A stretch of DNA of 11,691 bases from JAHJQQ01 sp032907525 (GCA_032907525.1 JAJJPM010000148.1:1-11691); one strand, 5' to 3'. Numbered from the stretch's first letter, positions 1 to 6,455 are shown. Numbers and translations: made by a program. The notes: a model not told the origin generated them from the letters alone.

Positions 1-55
1 ATCCCGAATCCCGAATCCCGAATCCCGAATCCCGAATCCCGAATCCCGAATCCCG
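1..55. repeat. Tandem heptamer array (atcccga), at least 7.9 copies
   Basis: Seven perfect copies of atcccga plus six bases of an eighth run from the window edge to base 55, followed by cccc and the mutM ATG at 60. The array is cut by the window start, so the true copy number is unknown. It contains no stop codon in any frame on either strand, because a 7-base unit cycles through all three frames. It occupies the place where the mutM ribosome binding site should be, and no purine-rich Shine-Dalgarno is visible. Perfect short repeats of this kind can change length by polymerase slippage; that this happens here is inference. Confidence 0.95.
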
Positions 56-59
56 CCCC

Positions 60-875
60 ATGCCCGAACTGCCCGAAGTCGAGACCACCCGCCGCGGCAT
101 CGCCCCGCACGTCGTCGGCCGGCGCGTCACCGGCATCGTGCTGCGCGAGCGCCGGCTGCGCTGGCCGGTGCCGCAGGCGCTGGAGCGCGAGCTGCCCGGC
201 CAGGTGATCCGCGCGGTGCGCCGTCGCGGCAAATACCTGCTGCTCGACACCGACCGCGGCACGGCCATCGTCCATCTGGGCATGTCCGGCAGCCTGCGCA
301 TCGTCGCCGCCGACAGTCCCGCCGGCAAACACGACCACGTCGACATCCGTCTCGACGACGGCCGCTGCCTGCGGCTCACCGATCCGCGCCGCTTCGGCGC
401 GCTGTTGTGGACCACCGCGCCGGCGGAGGAGCACGAGCTGCTCGCGGACCTCGGGCCGGAGCCGCTGGACGAGGGCTTCGACGGCGACTATCTGTTCCGC
501 CGGTCGCGCGGCCGCACGCTGGCGGTGAAGAACTTCATCATGGACAGCCACGTCGTGGTCGGCGTCGGCAACATCTACGCCAACGAGGCGCTGTTCCTGG
601 CCGGCATCCATCCGAACCGTGCCGCCGGGCGCGTGTCGCGCGAGCGCTATGCGCGGCTGGCGGCCGCGATCAAGGCGGTGCTGGCGGCCTCCATCGGCAT
701 GGGCGGCACGACGCTGCGCGATTTCGTCGGCGGTGACGGCCGGCCCGGTTACTTCAGGCAGACGCTGCGCGTGTACGACCGCGACGGCGAGCCCTGCCCC
801 GCCTGTGGCGAGCCGCTGCGCGGCGTGCGCATCGGCCAGCGCTCCAGCTTCTACTGCGCGCATTGCCAGCGATGA
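60..875 (+). CDS. mutM: Formamidopyrimidine-DNA glycosylase (Fpg/MutM)
   Basis: Bifunctional DNA glycosylase/AP lyase that removes 8-oxoguanine and formamidopyrimidines in base excision repair. The 271-residue protein has the usual family length. The start is fixed by MPELPEVET: after Met removal Pro2 is the catalytic amine and Glu3 its partner. Lys58 in RRGKYLLL matches the conserved catalytic lysine. HLGMSG (Met75) and DPRRFG (Arg111, Phe112) supply the helix-intercalating residues, GVGNIYANE (168-176) the conserved DNA-binding turn, and the C-terminal zinc finger has Cys246, Cys249, Cys266 and Cys269. All key residues are present, so it should be active. The stop overlaps the ATG of the next gene (ATGA), suggesting translational coupling. 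The leader is unusual: a heptamer array ends four bases before the start and there is no clear ribosome binding site. Confidence 0.98.
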   Translation: MPELPEVETTRRGIAPHVVGRRVTGIVLRERRLRWPVPQALERELPGQVIRAVRRRGKYLLLDTDRGTAIVHLGMSGSLRIVAADSPAGKHDHVDIRLDDGRCLRLTDPRRFGALLWTTAPAEEHELLADLGPEPLDEGFDGDYLFRRSRGRTLAVKNFIMDSHVVVGVGNIYANEALFLAGIHPNRAAGRVSRERYARLAAAIKAVLAASIGMGGTTLRDFVGGDGRPGYFRQTLRVYDRDGEPCPACGEPLRGVRIGQRSSFYCAHCQR

Positions 876-1474
876 ACGCGCGTCGCCTGCTGCTCGTCCG
901 CATCGCCAAAGTGCTCACGCTGCTGGGGCTGGGCTTCGCGGCGTATCCCTTCGTCGCGGGGCTGCTGCCCGGCGACGGGTTGGAGGAGGACAGCCGGGCG
1001 CGCCGGGCGCATTGGGTGCGCGAGATCGATCTGTCGGGCCTCGCGCCGGGCGCGCTGCTCACCGTCGATGGCTGGCCGGGCGGCCCGGTGTCGGTCTATC
1101 GCCGCACGGATCACGAACTCGCCGGGCTGCGGCGTGTGGAGGACGATCTGCACGATCCGCGGTCGCAGGAGAGCCGTCAGCCGGATGCATTGCGCACCGC
1201 GACGCGCGCGCAGCTGGAAGAGTTCTTCGTCTTCGTGCCCGTCGACACCGACCGCGGCTGTCAGGTGCGGCCGCTGCCCGCGAACAGACAGCCGCGTCCC
1301 GGCATCGCCTGGTACGGCGGTTTCACCGAGCCCTGCACCGGCTCGCTCTACGACACCGCCGGCCGCGTCTACCGCAGCGCGCGCACCGCGCGCCAGCAGA
1401 ACCTCGCCGTGCCGGACCACCGCGCCCTCACCGCGCAACGCATCGAACTCCTCGGCCCGCCGCCGGGGCATTGA
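872..1474 (+). CDS. Rieske-type bc1 iron-sulfur subunit homologue lacking cluster ligands
   Basis: The 200-residue protein follows the layout of the ubiquinol-cytochrome c reductase Rieske subunit (PetA): short basic N-terminus, one membrane anchor (about residues 13-33), a hinge, then a soluble domain. Family-like stretches are VREIDLSGLAPG (49-60), WPGGPVSVYRRT (68-79), LHDPRSQ (93-99), EFFVFVPV (117-124), and GSLYDTAGRV followed by NLAVP (157-181). The cluster boxes are altered. Box I, normally CTHLGC, reads DTDRGC (125-130); box II, normally CPCHGS, reads EPCTGS (153-158). Both cysteine and both histidine ligands are therefore Asp125, Asp127, Glu153 and Thr156, while the disulfide cysteines remain as Cys130 and Cys155. 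The proline loop (GPAP) is also gone. It probably cannot bind [2Fe-2S]; its role is unknown. ATG 872 is preferred to a TTG at 863 because it gives an ATGA overlap with mutM. Confidence 0.8.
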   Translation: MNARRLLLVRIAKVLTLLGLGFAAYPFVAGLLPGDGLEEDSRARRAHWVREIDLSGLAPGALLTVDGWPGGPVSVYRRTDHELAGLRRVEDDLHDPRSQESRQPDALRTATRAQLEEFFVFVPVDTDRGCQVRPLPANRQPRPGIAWYGGFTEPCTGSLYDTAGRVYRSARTARQQNLAVPDHRALTAQRIELLGPPPGH

Positions 1475-1480
1475 GAATGC

Positions 1481-1498
1481 GCCACGAAATCCACGAAA
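1481..1498. repeat. Dispersed 18-bp repeat unit (gccacgaaatccacgaaa)
   Basis: This 18-mer lies 6 bases after the stop of the Rieske-like gene. It is identical to 11536-11553 and, as reverse complement, to 11597-11614. It holds about two copies of a 9-base unit (ccacgaaat/ccacgaaa). Here it is a lone half-site without the inverted partner seen near the right end. Confidence 0.85.
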
Positions 1499-1516
1499 AC
1501 GTATGAACCCACGTAG

Positions 1517-1544
1517 GGTGCGTCGAGGCGCAGCCTGACGCACC
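1517..1544. repeat. Imperfect inverted repeat, ggtgcgtc/gacgcacc hairpin
   Basis: An 8-bp outer stem (1517-1524 with 1537-1544) continues, after a one-base bulge at 1525, into a 4-bp stem aggc/gcct around a gca loop. It lies between convergent genes, so it would form in both 3' transcripts. No T-run follows on either strand, so it is not a classical intrinsic terminator. Elements beginning tagggtgcgt are common short intergenic repeats in proteobacteria; membership is inferred from resemblance. Confidence 0.7.
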
Positions 1545-1555
1545 GCGAGTGCAGA

Positions 1556-1581
1556 GGGGGACAGACTTAAGTCTGTCCCCC
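1556..1581. repeat. 26-bp perfect palindrome centred on cttaag; overlaps the end of the DUF2784 gene
   Basis: Five G, then acagactt with its reverse complement aagtctgt, then five C, form a perfect 26-bp palindrome. It resembles the ggggacagactt-type palindromes scattered through many proteobacterial genomes and sometimes linked to REP-associated (RAYT) transposases; that link is from memory. The stop codon and last four codons (GGQT) of the leftward DUF2784 gene are inside it. It could act as a bidirectional 3' hairpin, but no T-run follows. Confidence 0.85.
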
Positions 1582-1941
1582 GCCCGACCGCCCGCGCAGC
1601 ACCCGCCAGTACACGGCCGCATTGACGAGCAGCACCAATGCGCCGAGCAGCCACTGCAGTTCGCGCGTGAGGCCTGCGGGGTAGATCAGCGGGATGAGGT
1701 AGTGCTCGATGAAGCCGCCGCTGTAGCCGGCCTCGCCGGCGGCGGCGCGCAGGCGGTTCTCCAGCGGCGTCAGCGGGCAGATCCAGCCGACGAACTCGAT
1801 GGCCGCGCCCCAGACGACGACCGGCAGATGCAGCCACATCAGCCGGCGCCAGCGCAGCACCAGCAGGCCGCCGAGCATGACGAACAGAATGAAGGCGAGG
1901 TGCAGCAGCACCACGAGGTCGGCGAGGACGGCGGCGGTCAT
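1567..1941 (-). CDS. DUF2784 family inner-membrane protein
   Basis: The 124-residue, strongly hydrophobic protein matches the DUF2784 pattern as I know it: an N-terminal helix with DLVVLLHLAFILFVMLGG (8-25), RW..L.WLH (30-38), an IEFVGWICPLTPLEN motif (48-62), and GYSGGFIEHYLIPLIYP (72-88), then a final helix near 97-115. Three to four membrane segments are expected. The function of the family is not established. It is the last gene of the minus-strand operon, 17 bases after the aldolase/dehydrogenase stop. No strong ribosome binding site is visible. Oddly, the final residues GGQT and the TAA stop are encoded by a repetitive palindrome, so the C-terminus has probably been remodelled by repeat insertion. 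Confidence 0.85.
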   Translation of the reverse strand: MTAAVLADLVVLLHLAFILFVMLGGLLVLRWRRLMWLHLPVVVWGAAIEFVGWICPLTPLENRLRAAAGEAGYSGGFIEHYLIPLIYPAGLTRELQWLLGALVLLVNAAVYWRVLRGRSGGGQT

Positions 1942-1958
1942 CGCTTACGCGGCCGCGT

Positions 1959-3932
1959 TCACACGACGCGCGCATCGCCGCCGTCGACCGGGATCTGCGC
2001 GGCGGTGGTCTTGGCGAACAGCGGCCCGCACAGCTCGGCGGCGAGCTCGGCGACGTCGCGGGCGTGGATCTCGGTCTTGAGCAGATTGCGGCGTTTGTAC
2101 TGCTCCACCGTCAGGCCGTAGTGCGCGGCGCGCGCCTCCAGCACCTCTTGCGTCCAGATGCCGGTGTCGAACACGGCATCCGGGTGCAGGGCGTTGAGGC
2201 GGATGCCGTCGGCCGCCCATTCGAGCGCGGCGACGCGCATCAGCTGCGTCAGCGCCGCCTTCGACGCCGAATAGGCGGCCGCGCCCGGCCCCGGCGCGGT
2301 GACGTTCTTCGAGCCGATCACCGCGACGCGGCCGGAGCGCGGCGCGAGCTTCAGCAAGGGGTGCGCGAGACGCAGCAGGGCGAGGTTGGCGTCGAGGTTC
2401 ACGCGCAGCACGCGCTCCCATTCGCGCGTCTCCAGCTCGGCAATGGGACGGCCGCCGGGGAACACGCCGGCGTTCAGCACCAGCATGTCCAGCCCGCCGA
2501 ACTGCTGCACGGCGCGCTCCAGCGCCGTCTCCAGCTCCGCCGGCTCGGCCACGTCGCACACCAGCCCGAGATAGGCCGGCCTGTCGCTCACCCGCGCGAT
2601 GGCCGGGGCGATGTCCAGGCCGACCACGGCGGCGCCGCGCGCCAGGAAGGCGTCCACGCAGGCGCGGCCGATGCCGGAGGCGGCGCCGGTGATGAGCGCG
2701 ACCTCGCCGGTGAACGGCGGCGCCGTGCCGGCCTTGCGCAGCTTGGCCTGTTCCAGATCCCAGTACTCCACATCGAAGTAATCGCGCGCCGGCAGCGCCT
2801 GATAGCGCTCCAGGCGCGTGGCGCGCGCGATGATGTCGATGGTGTGCCGGTAGATGTCGCGCACGATGCAGGCATCCTGCGCGCTGCGGCCGACGGTGGA
2901 CAGGCCGAAGGCCGGGTCGAGGATGACGCGCGGCGCCGCGTCGAGCATGGTCTTGGGCTCGCGCGCCTGCGGCGCGTGTTCCTCGAAGTAGCGCCGGTAG
3001 GCGTCGGCGTAGGCGTCGAGGTCGCGCCCCAGCAGAGGGACGCGCTTGGTGCGGATGACGTGGTCCGGCGTGGCCGGGCCCTGCAGGGCGATGTCGGCGA
3101 GATCCGCGCGCTGGGCGAAGGCCAGCGCCTGGTCGTCGCGCGTGCTGTGCAGGATCACCGGCGCGCCGATCATGTCGGACAGCCGCCGGCGCAGACCGGC
3201 GAGCTCCAGGCGCAGCGGCCCGGTCTGCCGGACGGCCGGATCCCAGTCCAGCGTCCAGGCATTGCGCGCCTGCAGCTCGGCCTCGGCCAGCGACACCAGT
3301 TCGATCATGCGCTCGTAGGACTCGCGCGCGGTGTCGCCGAAGGAGAACACGCCGTGGTTCATCAGCACCATGCCGATGGTGCGTTCGTTGCGCTCGCGCG
3401 GGAACAGCTCGGCGCACAGCCGCGCCAGGTCGAAGCCGGGCATGATGTAGGGGATGACGACCACGCGGTCGCCGTAGAGCGCACGGATGCGCTGCTCGCC
3501 GCCGGGCGTGTTGCACAGCGTGACGACGGCGTCGGCGTGGGTATGGTCGACGTACGTGTAGGGCAGGATGGCGTGCAGGATGGCCTCCACCGACGGCGTC
3601 GGCGCGGCCGCGTCGGTCATGTGGGTGCGCAGCTCGTTGACCATCTGCGGATCGGACAGCAGCGGCAGTTCCGCCAGGCGCAGCAGATGCGCCATGCGCA
3701 CCGGCGCGAAGCCGCCGGCCTCGATGAACTCCAGATCCCAGCCGCTGCCCTTCACGTAGAGGATGTCCTCCTCATCGCCGAGGAGGTTCGTCTCGCGGAT
3801 CTTCACCGAGGTGTTGCCGCCGCCGTGGAGCACCAGCGTCTTGTCGCGCCCCAGCAGGCGCGAGCTGTAGACGCGCTGGCCGAGATCGCCGGGATAGTCG
3901 CGCGCCTCGTCGTCGTTCCAAAGGCTGTGCAT
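1959..3932 (-). CDS. Bifunctional class II aldolase / short-chain dehydrogenase
   Basis: The 657-residue fusion has an N-terminal class II (zinc) aldolase domain, about 20-370, and a C-terminal SDR domain, about 408-657. Aldolase marks: HGGGNTS (36-42), KGSGWDL (61-67), Glu116, zinc histidines His130 and His132 (DHTHAD) and His193 (MNHGVF). SDR marks: TGAASGIG (415-422), Asp440 at the end of beta-2 (favouring NAD), NAG (487-489), Ser541, Tyr554 and Lys558, so both halves look catalytically intact. The same architecture is used by RhaEW-type rhamnulose-1-phosphate aldolase/lactaldehyde dehydrogenase. That pathway would yield dihydroxyacetone phosphate plus lactaldehyde, which the SDR then oxidises. 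No rhamnose isomerase, kinase or transporter is nearby, so the substrate is open; another 6- or 5-deoxy-sugar phosphate is equally possible. The start has a GAGG site 9 bases upstream. It lies 14 bases after ggt, in the same operon. Confidence 0.9.
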   Translation of the reverse strand: MHSLWNDDEARDYPGDLGQRVYSSRLLGRDKTLVLHGGGNTSVKIRETNLLGDEEDILYVKGSGWDLEFIEAGGFAPVRMAHLLRLAELPLLSDPQMVNELRTHMTDAAAPTPSVEAILHAILPYTYVDHTHADAVVTLCNTPGGEQRIRALYGDRVVVIPYIMPGFDLARLCAELFPRERNERTIGMVLMNHGVFSFGDTARESYERMIELVSLAEAELQARNAWTLDWDPAVRQTGPLRLELAGLRRRLSDMIGAPVILHSTRDDQALAFAQRADLADIALQGPATPDHVIRTKRVPLLGRDLDAYADAYRRYFEEHAPQAREPKTMLDAAPRVILDPAFGLSTVGRSAQDACIVRDIYRHTIDIIARATRLERYQALPARDYFDVEYWDLEQAKLRKAGTAPPFTGEVALITGAASGIGRACVDAFLARGAAVVGLDIAPAIARVSDRPAYLGLVCDVAEPAELETALERAVQQFGGLDMLVLNAGVFPGGRPIAELETREWERVLRVNLDANLALLRLAHPLLKLAPRSGRVAVIGSKNVTAPGPGAAAYSASKAALTQLMRVAALEWAADGIRLNALHPDAVFDTGIWTQEVLEARAAHYGLTVEQYKRRNLLKTEIHARDVAELAAELCGPLFAKTTAAQIPVDGGDARVV

Positions 3933-3946
3933 CGTGTGTCCTCAGC

Positions 3947-5656
3947 TCAGTGCGTGGCGGCCGCACCCGCGCCGCGCGGATCGCTGGCGGCGCTCACGGC
4001 GCCGGCCCGCCGGTCCCAGAGAATGGCCTGCATGTTGCCATAGGTGTGATCGAGCGGCGCGAGCCGGTGGCCGCGCGCGACCAGCGCCCGCTGCAGGTCC
4101 GCGTCGAAGGCGCCCGGCTCGAACTGGATGGCGTCGGGCAGGTACTGGTGGTGGAAGCGCGGCCGCCGCACCCAGTCGGCCACCGGCCGGCCGGCGGCGA
4201 ACTCCAGCGTGCCCAGCAGCACCATACTGATGATGCGCGAGCCGCCCGGCGTGCCGAGGATGGCGACCTGGCCGTCGCGCTCCAGGAAGGTCGGCGTCAT
4301 CGAGGACAGCATGCGCTTGCCGGGCGCGATGGCGTTGGCCTCGGCGCCGACCAGGCCGTAGGCGTTCGGCGTGCCGGGCCTGGCCGAGAAGTCGTCCATC
4401 TCGTTGTTCAGCAGCACGCCCGTGCCCGGCGGCACGAAGGCGGCGCCGAAGGGATAGTTGATGCTGAGCGTCGCGGCGACGCGGTTGCCCTCGGCATCGA
4501 GGATGGAGAAGTGCGTGGTGTGCGGCCCGTCGACGGCGGGCTGCGCACCGGGCAGGCTGCTGCTGGGCGTGGCGCGGTCCAGACGCAGCGAGGCGCGCAG
4601 GCCGTCGGCGTAGAACGGATGGATCAGCCGCGCGACGGGCATGTCGACGAAATCCGGATCGCCGAGATATTCGGCGCGGTCGCGGTAGGCGCGGCGCAGG
4701 GCCTCGACGATGAGGTGCGTGCGGGCGGCCTCGTCCAGCGCGTCCAGCTCGTAGCCGGCGAGGATGTTCAGCGCCGTCAGCAGCACCACGCCGCCGGAGG
4801 AGGGCGGCGGCGCGGTGGTGATGCGCAGGTCGCGGTATTCGCCGCGCACGGGCTCGCGCTCGACGACGCGGTAGGTGGCCAGATCCTCCAGGGTCCAGAT
4901 GCCGCCGGCGGCGCGCACGCCCGCGACCAGGCGCGCGGCGACTTCGCCCCTGTAGAAGCCGTCATGGCCGTCGCGCGCCAGCGCCTCCAGCGTCGCGGCC
5001 AGCTCCGGCTGCACGATGCGGTGGCCCGCGGGCGGCGGCTCGCCGTCCGCCAGGAACAGGCGCGCGGCCTCGTCGGATCGCTCCAGCGCGGTCAGCCGGA
5101 AGCCCGCGTAGCGGTGGTAGAGCGCATCGGCCGCGAAGCCTTCGCGTGCCAGGCGGATGGCCGGCGCCAGGCTCGCGGCCAGTGGCAGGCGGCCGTAGTG
5201 CCCGGCCAGATGCGCCAGCGCCGCCGGTTCGCCGGGGATGCCGGCGGCGAGCGGGCCGTCCATGGACAGGCCGGGGATCACCTCGCCGTCGGCGTCCAGA
5301 TACAGGTCGCGGTGCGCGGCCAGCGGGGCGCGCTCGCGGCCGTCGATCATGGTCTCGAAGCCGTCGGCGGCGCGGTGCAGCAGCCAGAACCCGCCGCCGC
5401 CGACGCCGGAGCTGTAGGGCTCGACCACCGCCAGCGCGGCGCTGACGGCCACCGCCGCGTCGAAGGCGTTGCCGCCCGCCGCCAGCACCTCGAAGCCGGC
5501 CTCGGTGGCCAGCGGATGCGCACTGGCGATGGCGGCGCCCGGCGGCTGCGGCCCGGCCACCGCCGCGCCCGCGCCCCAGGCGATCAGCCAGCCCCACAGC
5601 AGAAGGGCCCCGATCAGGGGCCCTCCGGGGATGCGCGTCGGCCTCGCGGCCGGCAT
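3947..5656 (-). CDS. ggt: Gamma-glutamyltransferase (glutathione hydrolase) precursor
   Basis: Periplasmic N-terminal-nucleophile enzyme that cleaves the gamma-glutamyl bond of glutathione and related compounds; it self-processes into two subunits. The 569-residue product starts with a signal sequence: basic residues to Arg8, a hydrophobic core 14-34, and likely cleavage after AAVA (31-34). Conserved elements: ASAHPLATEAG (44-54), GGNAFDAAVA (61-70), GVGGGGF (84-90), DGRERAP with Arg107, the nucleophile Thr380 in HTTHFSI (379-385), NNEMDDFS (417-424), Ser451-Ser452, and GTPGGSR (468-474). All catalytic features are present and length is normal. The ATG overlaps the ferredoxin stop (TGATG), with AGGAGG four bases upstream inside the ferredoxin coding end, so translation is probably coupled. 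A perfect 8-bp hairpin lies early in the coding sequence. Confidence 0.96.
   Translation of the reverse strand: MPAARPTRIPGGPLIGALLLWGWLIAWGAGAAVAGPQPPGAAIASAHPLATEAGFEVLAAGGNAFDAAVAVSAALAVVEPYSSGVGGGGFWLLHRAADGFETMIDGRERAPLAAHRDLYLDADGEVIPGLSMDGPLAAGIPGEPAALAHLAGHYGRLPLAASLAPAIRLAREGFAADALYHRYAGFRLTALERSDEAARLFLADGEPPPAGHRIVQPELAATLEALARDGHDGFYRGEVAARLVAGVRAAGGIWTLEDLATYRVVEREPVRGEYRDLRITTAPPPSSGGVVLLTALNILAGYELDALDEAARTHLIVEALRRAYRDRAEYLGDPDFVDMPVARLIHPFYADGLRASLRLDRATPSSSLPGAQPAVDGPHTTHFSILDAEGNRVAATLSINYPFGAAFVPPGTGVLLNNEMDDFSARPGTPNAYGLVGAEANAIAPGKRMLSSMTPTFLERDGQVAILGTPGGSRIISMVLLGTLEFAAGRPVADWVRRPRFHHQYLPDAIQFEPGAFDADLQRALVARGHRLAPLDHTYGNMQAILWDRRAGAVSAASDPRGAGAAATH
5604..5624 (-). promoter_or_regulatory. 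Perfect 8-bp hairpin in the ggt signal-peptide codons
   Basis: agggcccc and ggggccct flank a five-base gatca loop, an all-but-one GC stem. In the ggt mRNA it would sit about 32-53 bases after the start codon, in codons 11-18. No U-run follows, so termination is unlikely. It could slow early elongation or simply reflect GC-rich codons; a regulatory role is inference. Confidence 0.45.
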
Positions 5657-5916
5657 CAGGCCTCCTTGGCCGCCGCCATCAGGCGCTCGTACTTGGCCAT
5701 GAGCTGCTCGCGCGTCTCGACGTGGTTCGGATCCTTGGGGATGCAGTCGACCGGGCAGACCTCCACGCACTGCGAGGTCTCGAAGTGCCCGACGCACTCG
5801 GTGCACAGGTCGGGATCGATGACGTAGATCTCGTCGCCCTGCGAGATGGCGCCGTTCGGGCACTCGGGCTCGCAGACATCGCAGTTGATGCATTCGTCGG
5901 TGATCATCAGGGCCAT
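5656..5916 (-). CDS. fdx: 2[4Fe-4S] ferredoxin, Allochromatium/YfhL type
   Basis: The 86-residue low-potential electron carrier has two cluster motifs. The first is Cys9-x2-Cys12-x2-Cys15-x3-Cys19-Pro. The second has the long insertion typical of this subfamily: Cys38-x2-Cys41-x8-Cys50-x3-Cys54-Pro. By family rule, Cys9, 12, 15 and 54 bind one cluster and Cys38, 41, 50 and 19 the other. Cys58 is extra. A helical tail of about 25 residues (ETREQLMAKYERLM) follows, as in the A. vinosum ferredoxin, to which the N-terminal half is almost identical from memory. The start has a good GGGGAG site in the 50-base gap after coaD. The partner enzyme is not evident here. Adjacency to coaD is common in gammaproteobacteria and does not by itself imply a shared pathway. 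Confidence 0.97.
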   Translation of the reverse strand: MALMITDECINCDVCEPECPNGAISQGDEIYVIDPDLCTECVGHFETSQCVEVCPVDCIPKDPNHVETREQLMAKYERLMAAAKEA

Positions 5917-5966
5917 GGTTCTCTCCCCGCGGGCGGCAGCCGCATGAATATAAGCTGGCGGTAATA

Positions 5967-6443
5967 CTACCGGAGGCCGGCGCGCAATGCAGCCATGACC
6001 GCCGGATGGACAAAATGCGAGACATCCCCGCCCAGCATCGCCACCTCCCGTACAAGACTCGAGGAAACAAAGGCATATTGCTCGGACGGGGTCAGGAAGA
6101 CGGTCTCGATGGCGGGTGCGAGCTGGCGGTTCATGCTGGCGAGCTGGAACTCGTACTCGAAGTCCGATACCGCCCGCAGGCCGCGCAGGATGACGTCGGC
6201 GCCGCGCTGGCGGGCGAAGTCCACCAGCAGCGAGTCGAAGCTGCACACCTCGATCTTGTCCGTGCCCTCGAGCGCCGTGCGCGCCAGCTCCACGCGCCGC
6301 GCCAGCGGAAAGGCCGGCGCCTTGCCCGGGTTCGCGGCGATGGCGACGATGACGCGGTCGAACAGCCGTGCCGCCCGCTGCACCAGGTCGGTGTGTCCGT
6401 TGGTGATGGGATCGAAGGTGCCCGGATAGATCGCCGTCTTCAT
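5967..6443 (-). CDS. coaD: Phosphopantetheine adenylyltransferase
   Basis: Cytosolic enzyme that adenylates 4'-phosphopantetheine to dephospho-CoA, the penultimate step of CoA synthesis. At 158 residues it has normal length and every signature: PGTFDPITNGHTDL (7-20) carrying the TxGH nucleotidyltransferase motif with His17, RGLRAVSDFEYEFQLASMNR (87-106), which lines the pantetheine and ATP pockets, and the FVSSSLVREVA motif (125-135) in place of the usual ISSS.VRE. The start is supported by GGGAGG eight bases upstream (plus-strand 6452-6457). A 24-bp perfect palindrome overlaps the upstream edge of that site. It is probably the first gene of the coaD-fdx-ggt-aldolase-DUF2784 operon, 144 bases after the BON gene. 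Confidence 0.98.
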   Translation of the reverse strand: MKTAIYPGTFDPITNGHTDLVQRAARLFDRVIVAIAANPGKAPAFPLARRVELARTALEGTDKIEVCSFDSLLVDFARQRGADVILRGLRAVSDFEYEFQLASMNRQLAPAIETVFLTPSEQYAFVSSSLVREVAMLGGDVSHFVHPAVMAALRAGLR

Positions 6444-6455
6444 GCGCAGTGCCTC

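Noticed and set aside
1..55. CRISPR-like array
   Set aside because: The 7-base units are directly adjacent with no spacers; it is a simple tandem repeat.
863..871. TTG start for the Rieske-like gene
   Set aside because: ATG 872 makes a typical ATGA overlap with mutM and the basic membrane-anchor start follows it.
2064..4043. 659-codon open frame on the plus strand opposite the aldolase-SDR gene
   Set aside because: Its composition is that of an antisense shadow of GC-rich codons, with no recognisable domain. The minus-strand gene has full catalytic motifs.
3950..5827. 625-codon open frame on the plus strand opposite ggt
   Set aside because: Low-complexity Arg/Gly/Ala translation typical of a shadow frame; ggt on the other strand is certain.
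5917..5966. Promoter (tatatt) between coaD and the ferredoxin
   Set aside because: A -10-like hexamer is present on the minus strand, but there is no -35 at 16-18 bases and the short gap fits an operon.
5657..6076. Upstream extension of ggt to give a 709-residue protein
   Set aside because: It would read through the ferredoxin and coaD in another frame. The ATG at 5656 starts a good signal peptide with AGGAGG ahead.
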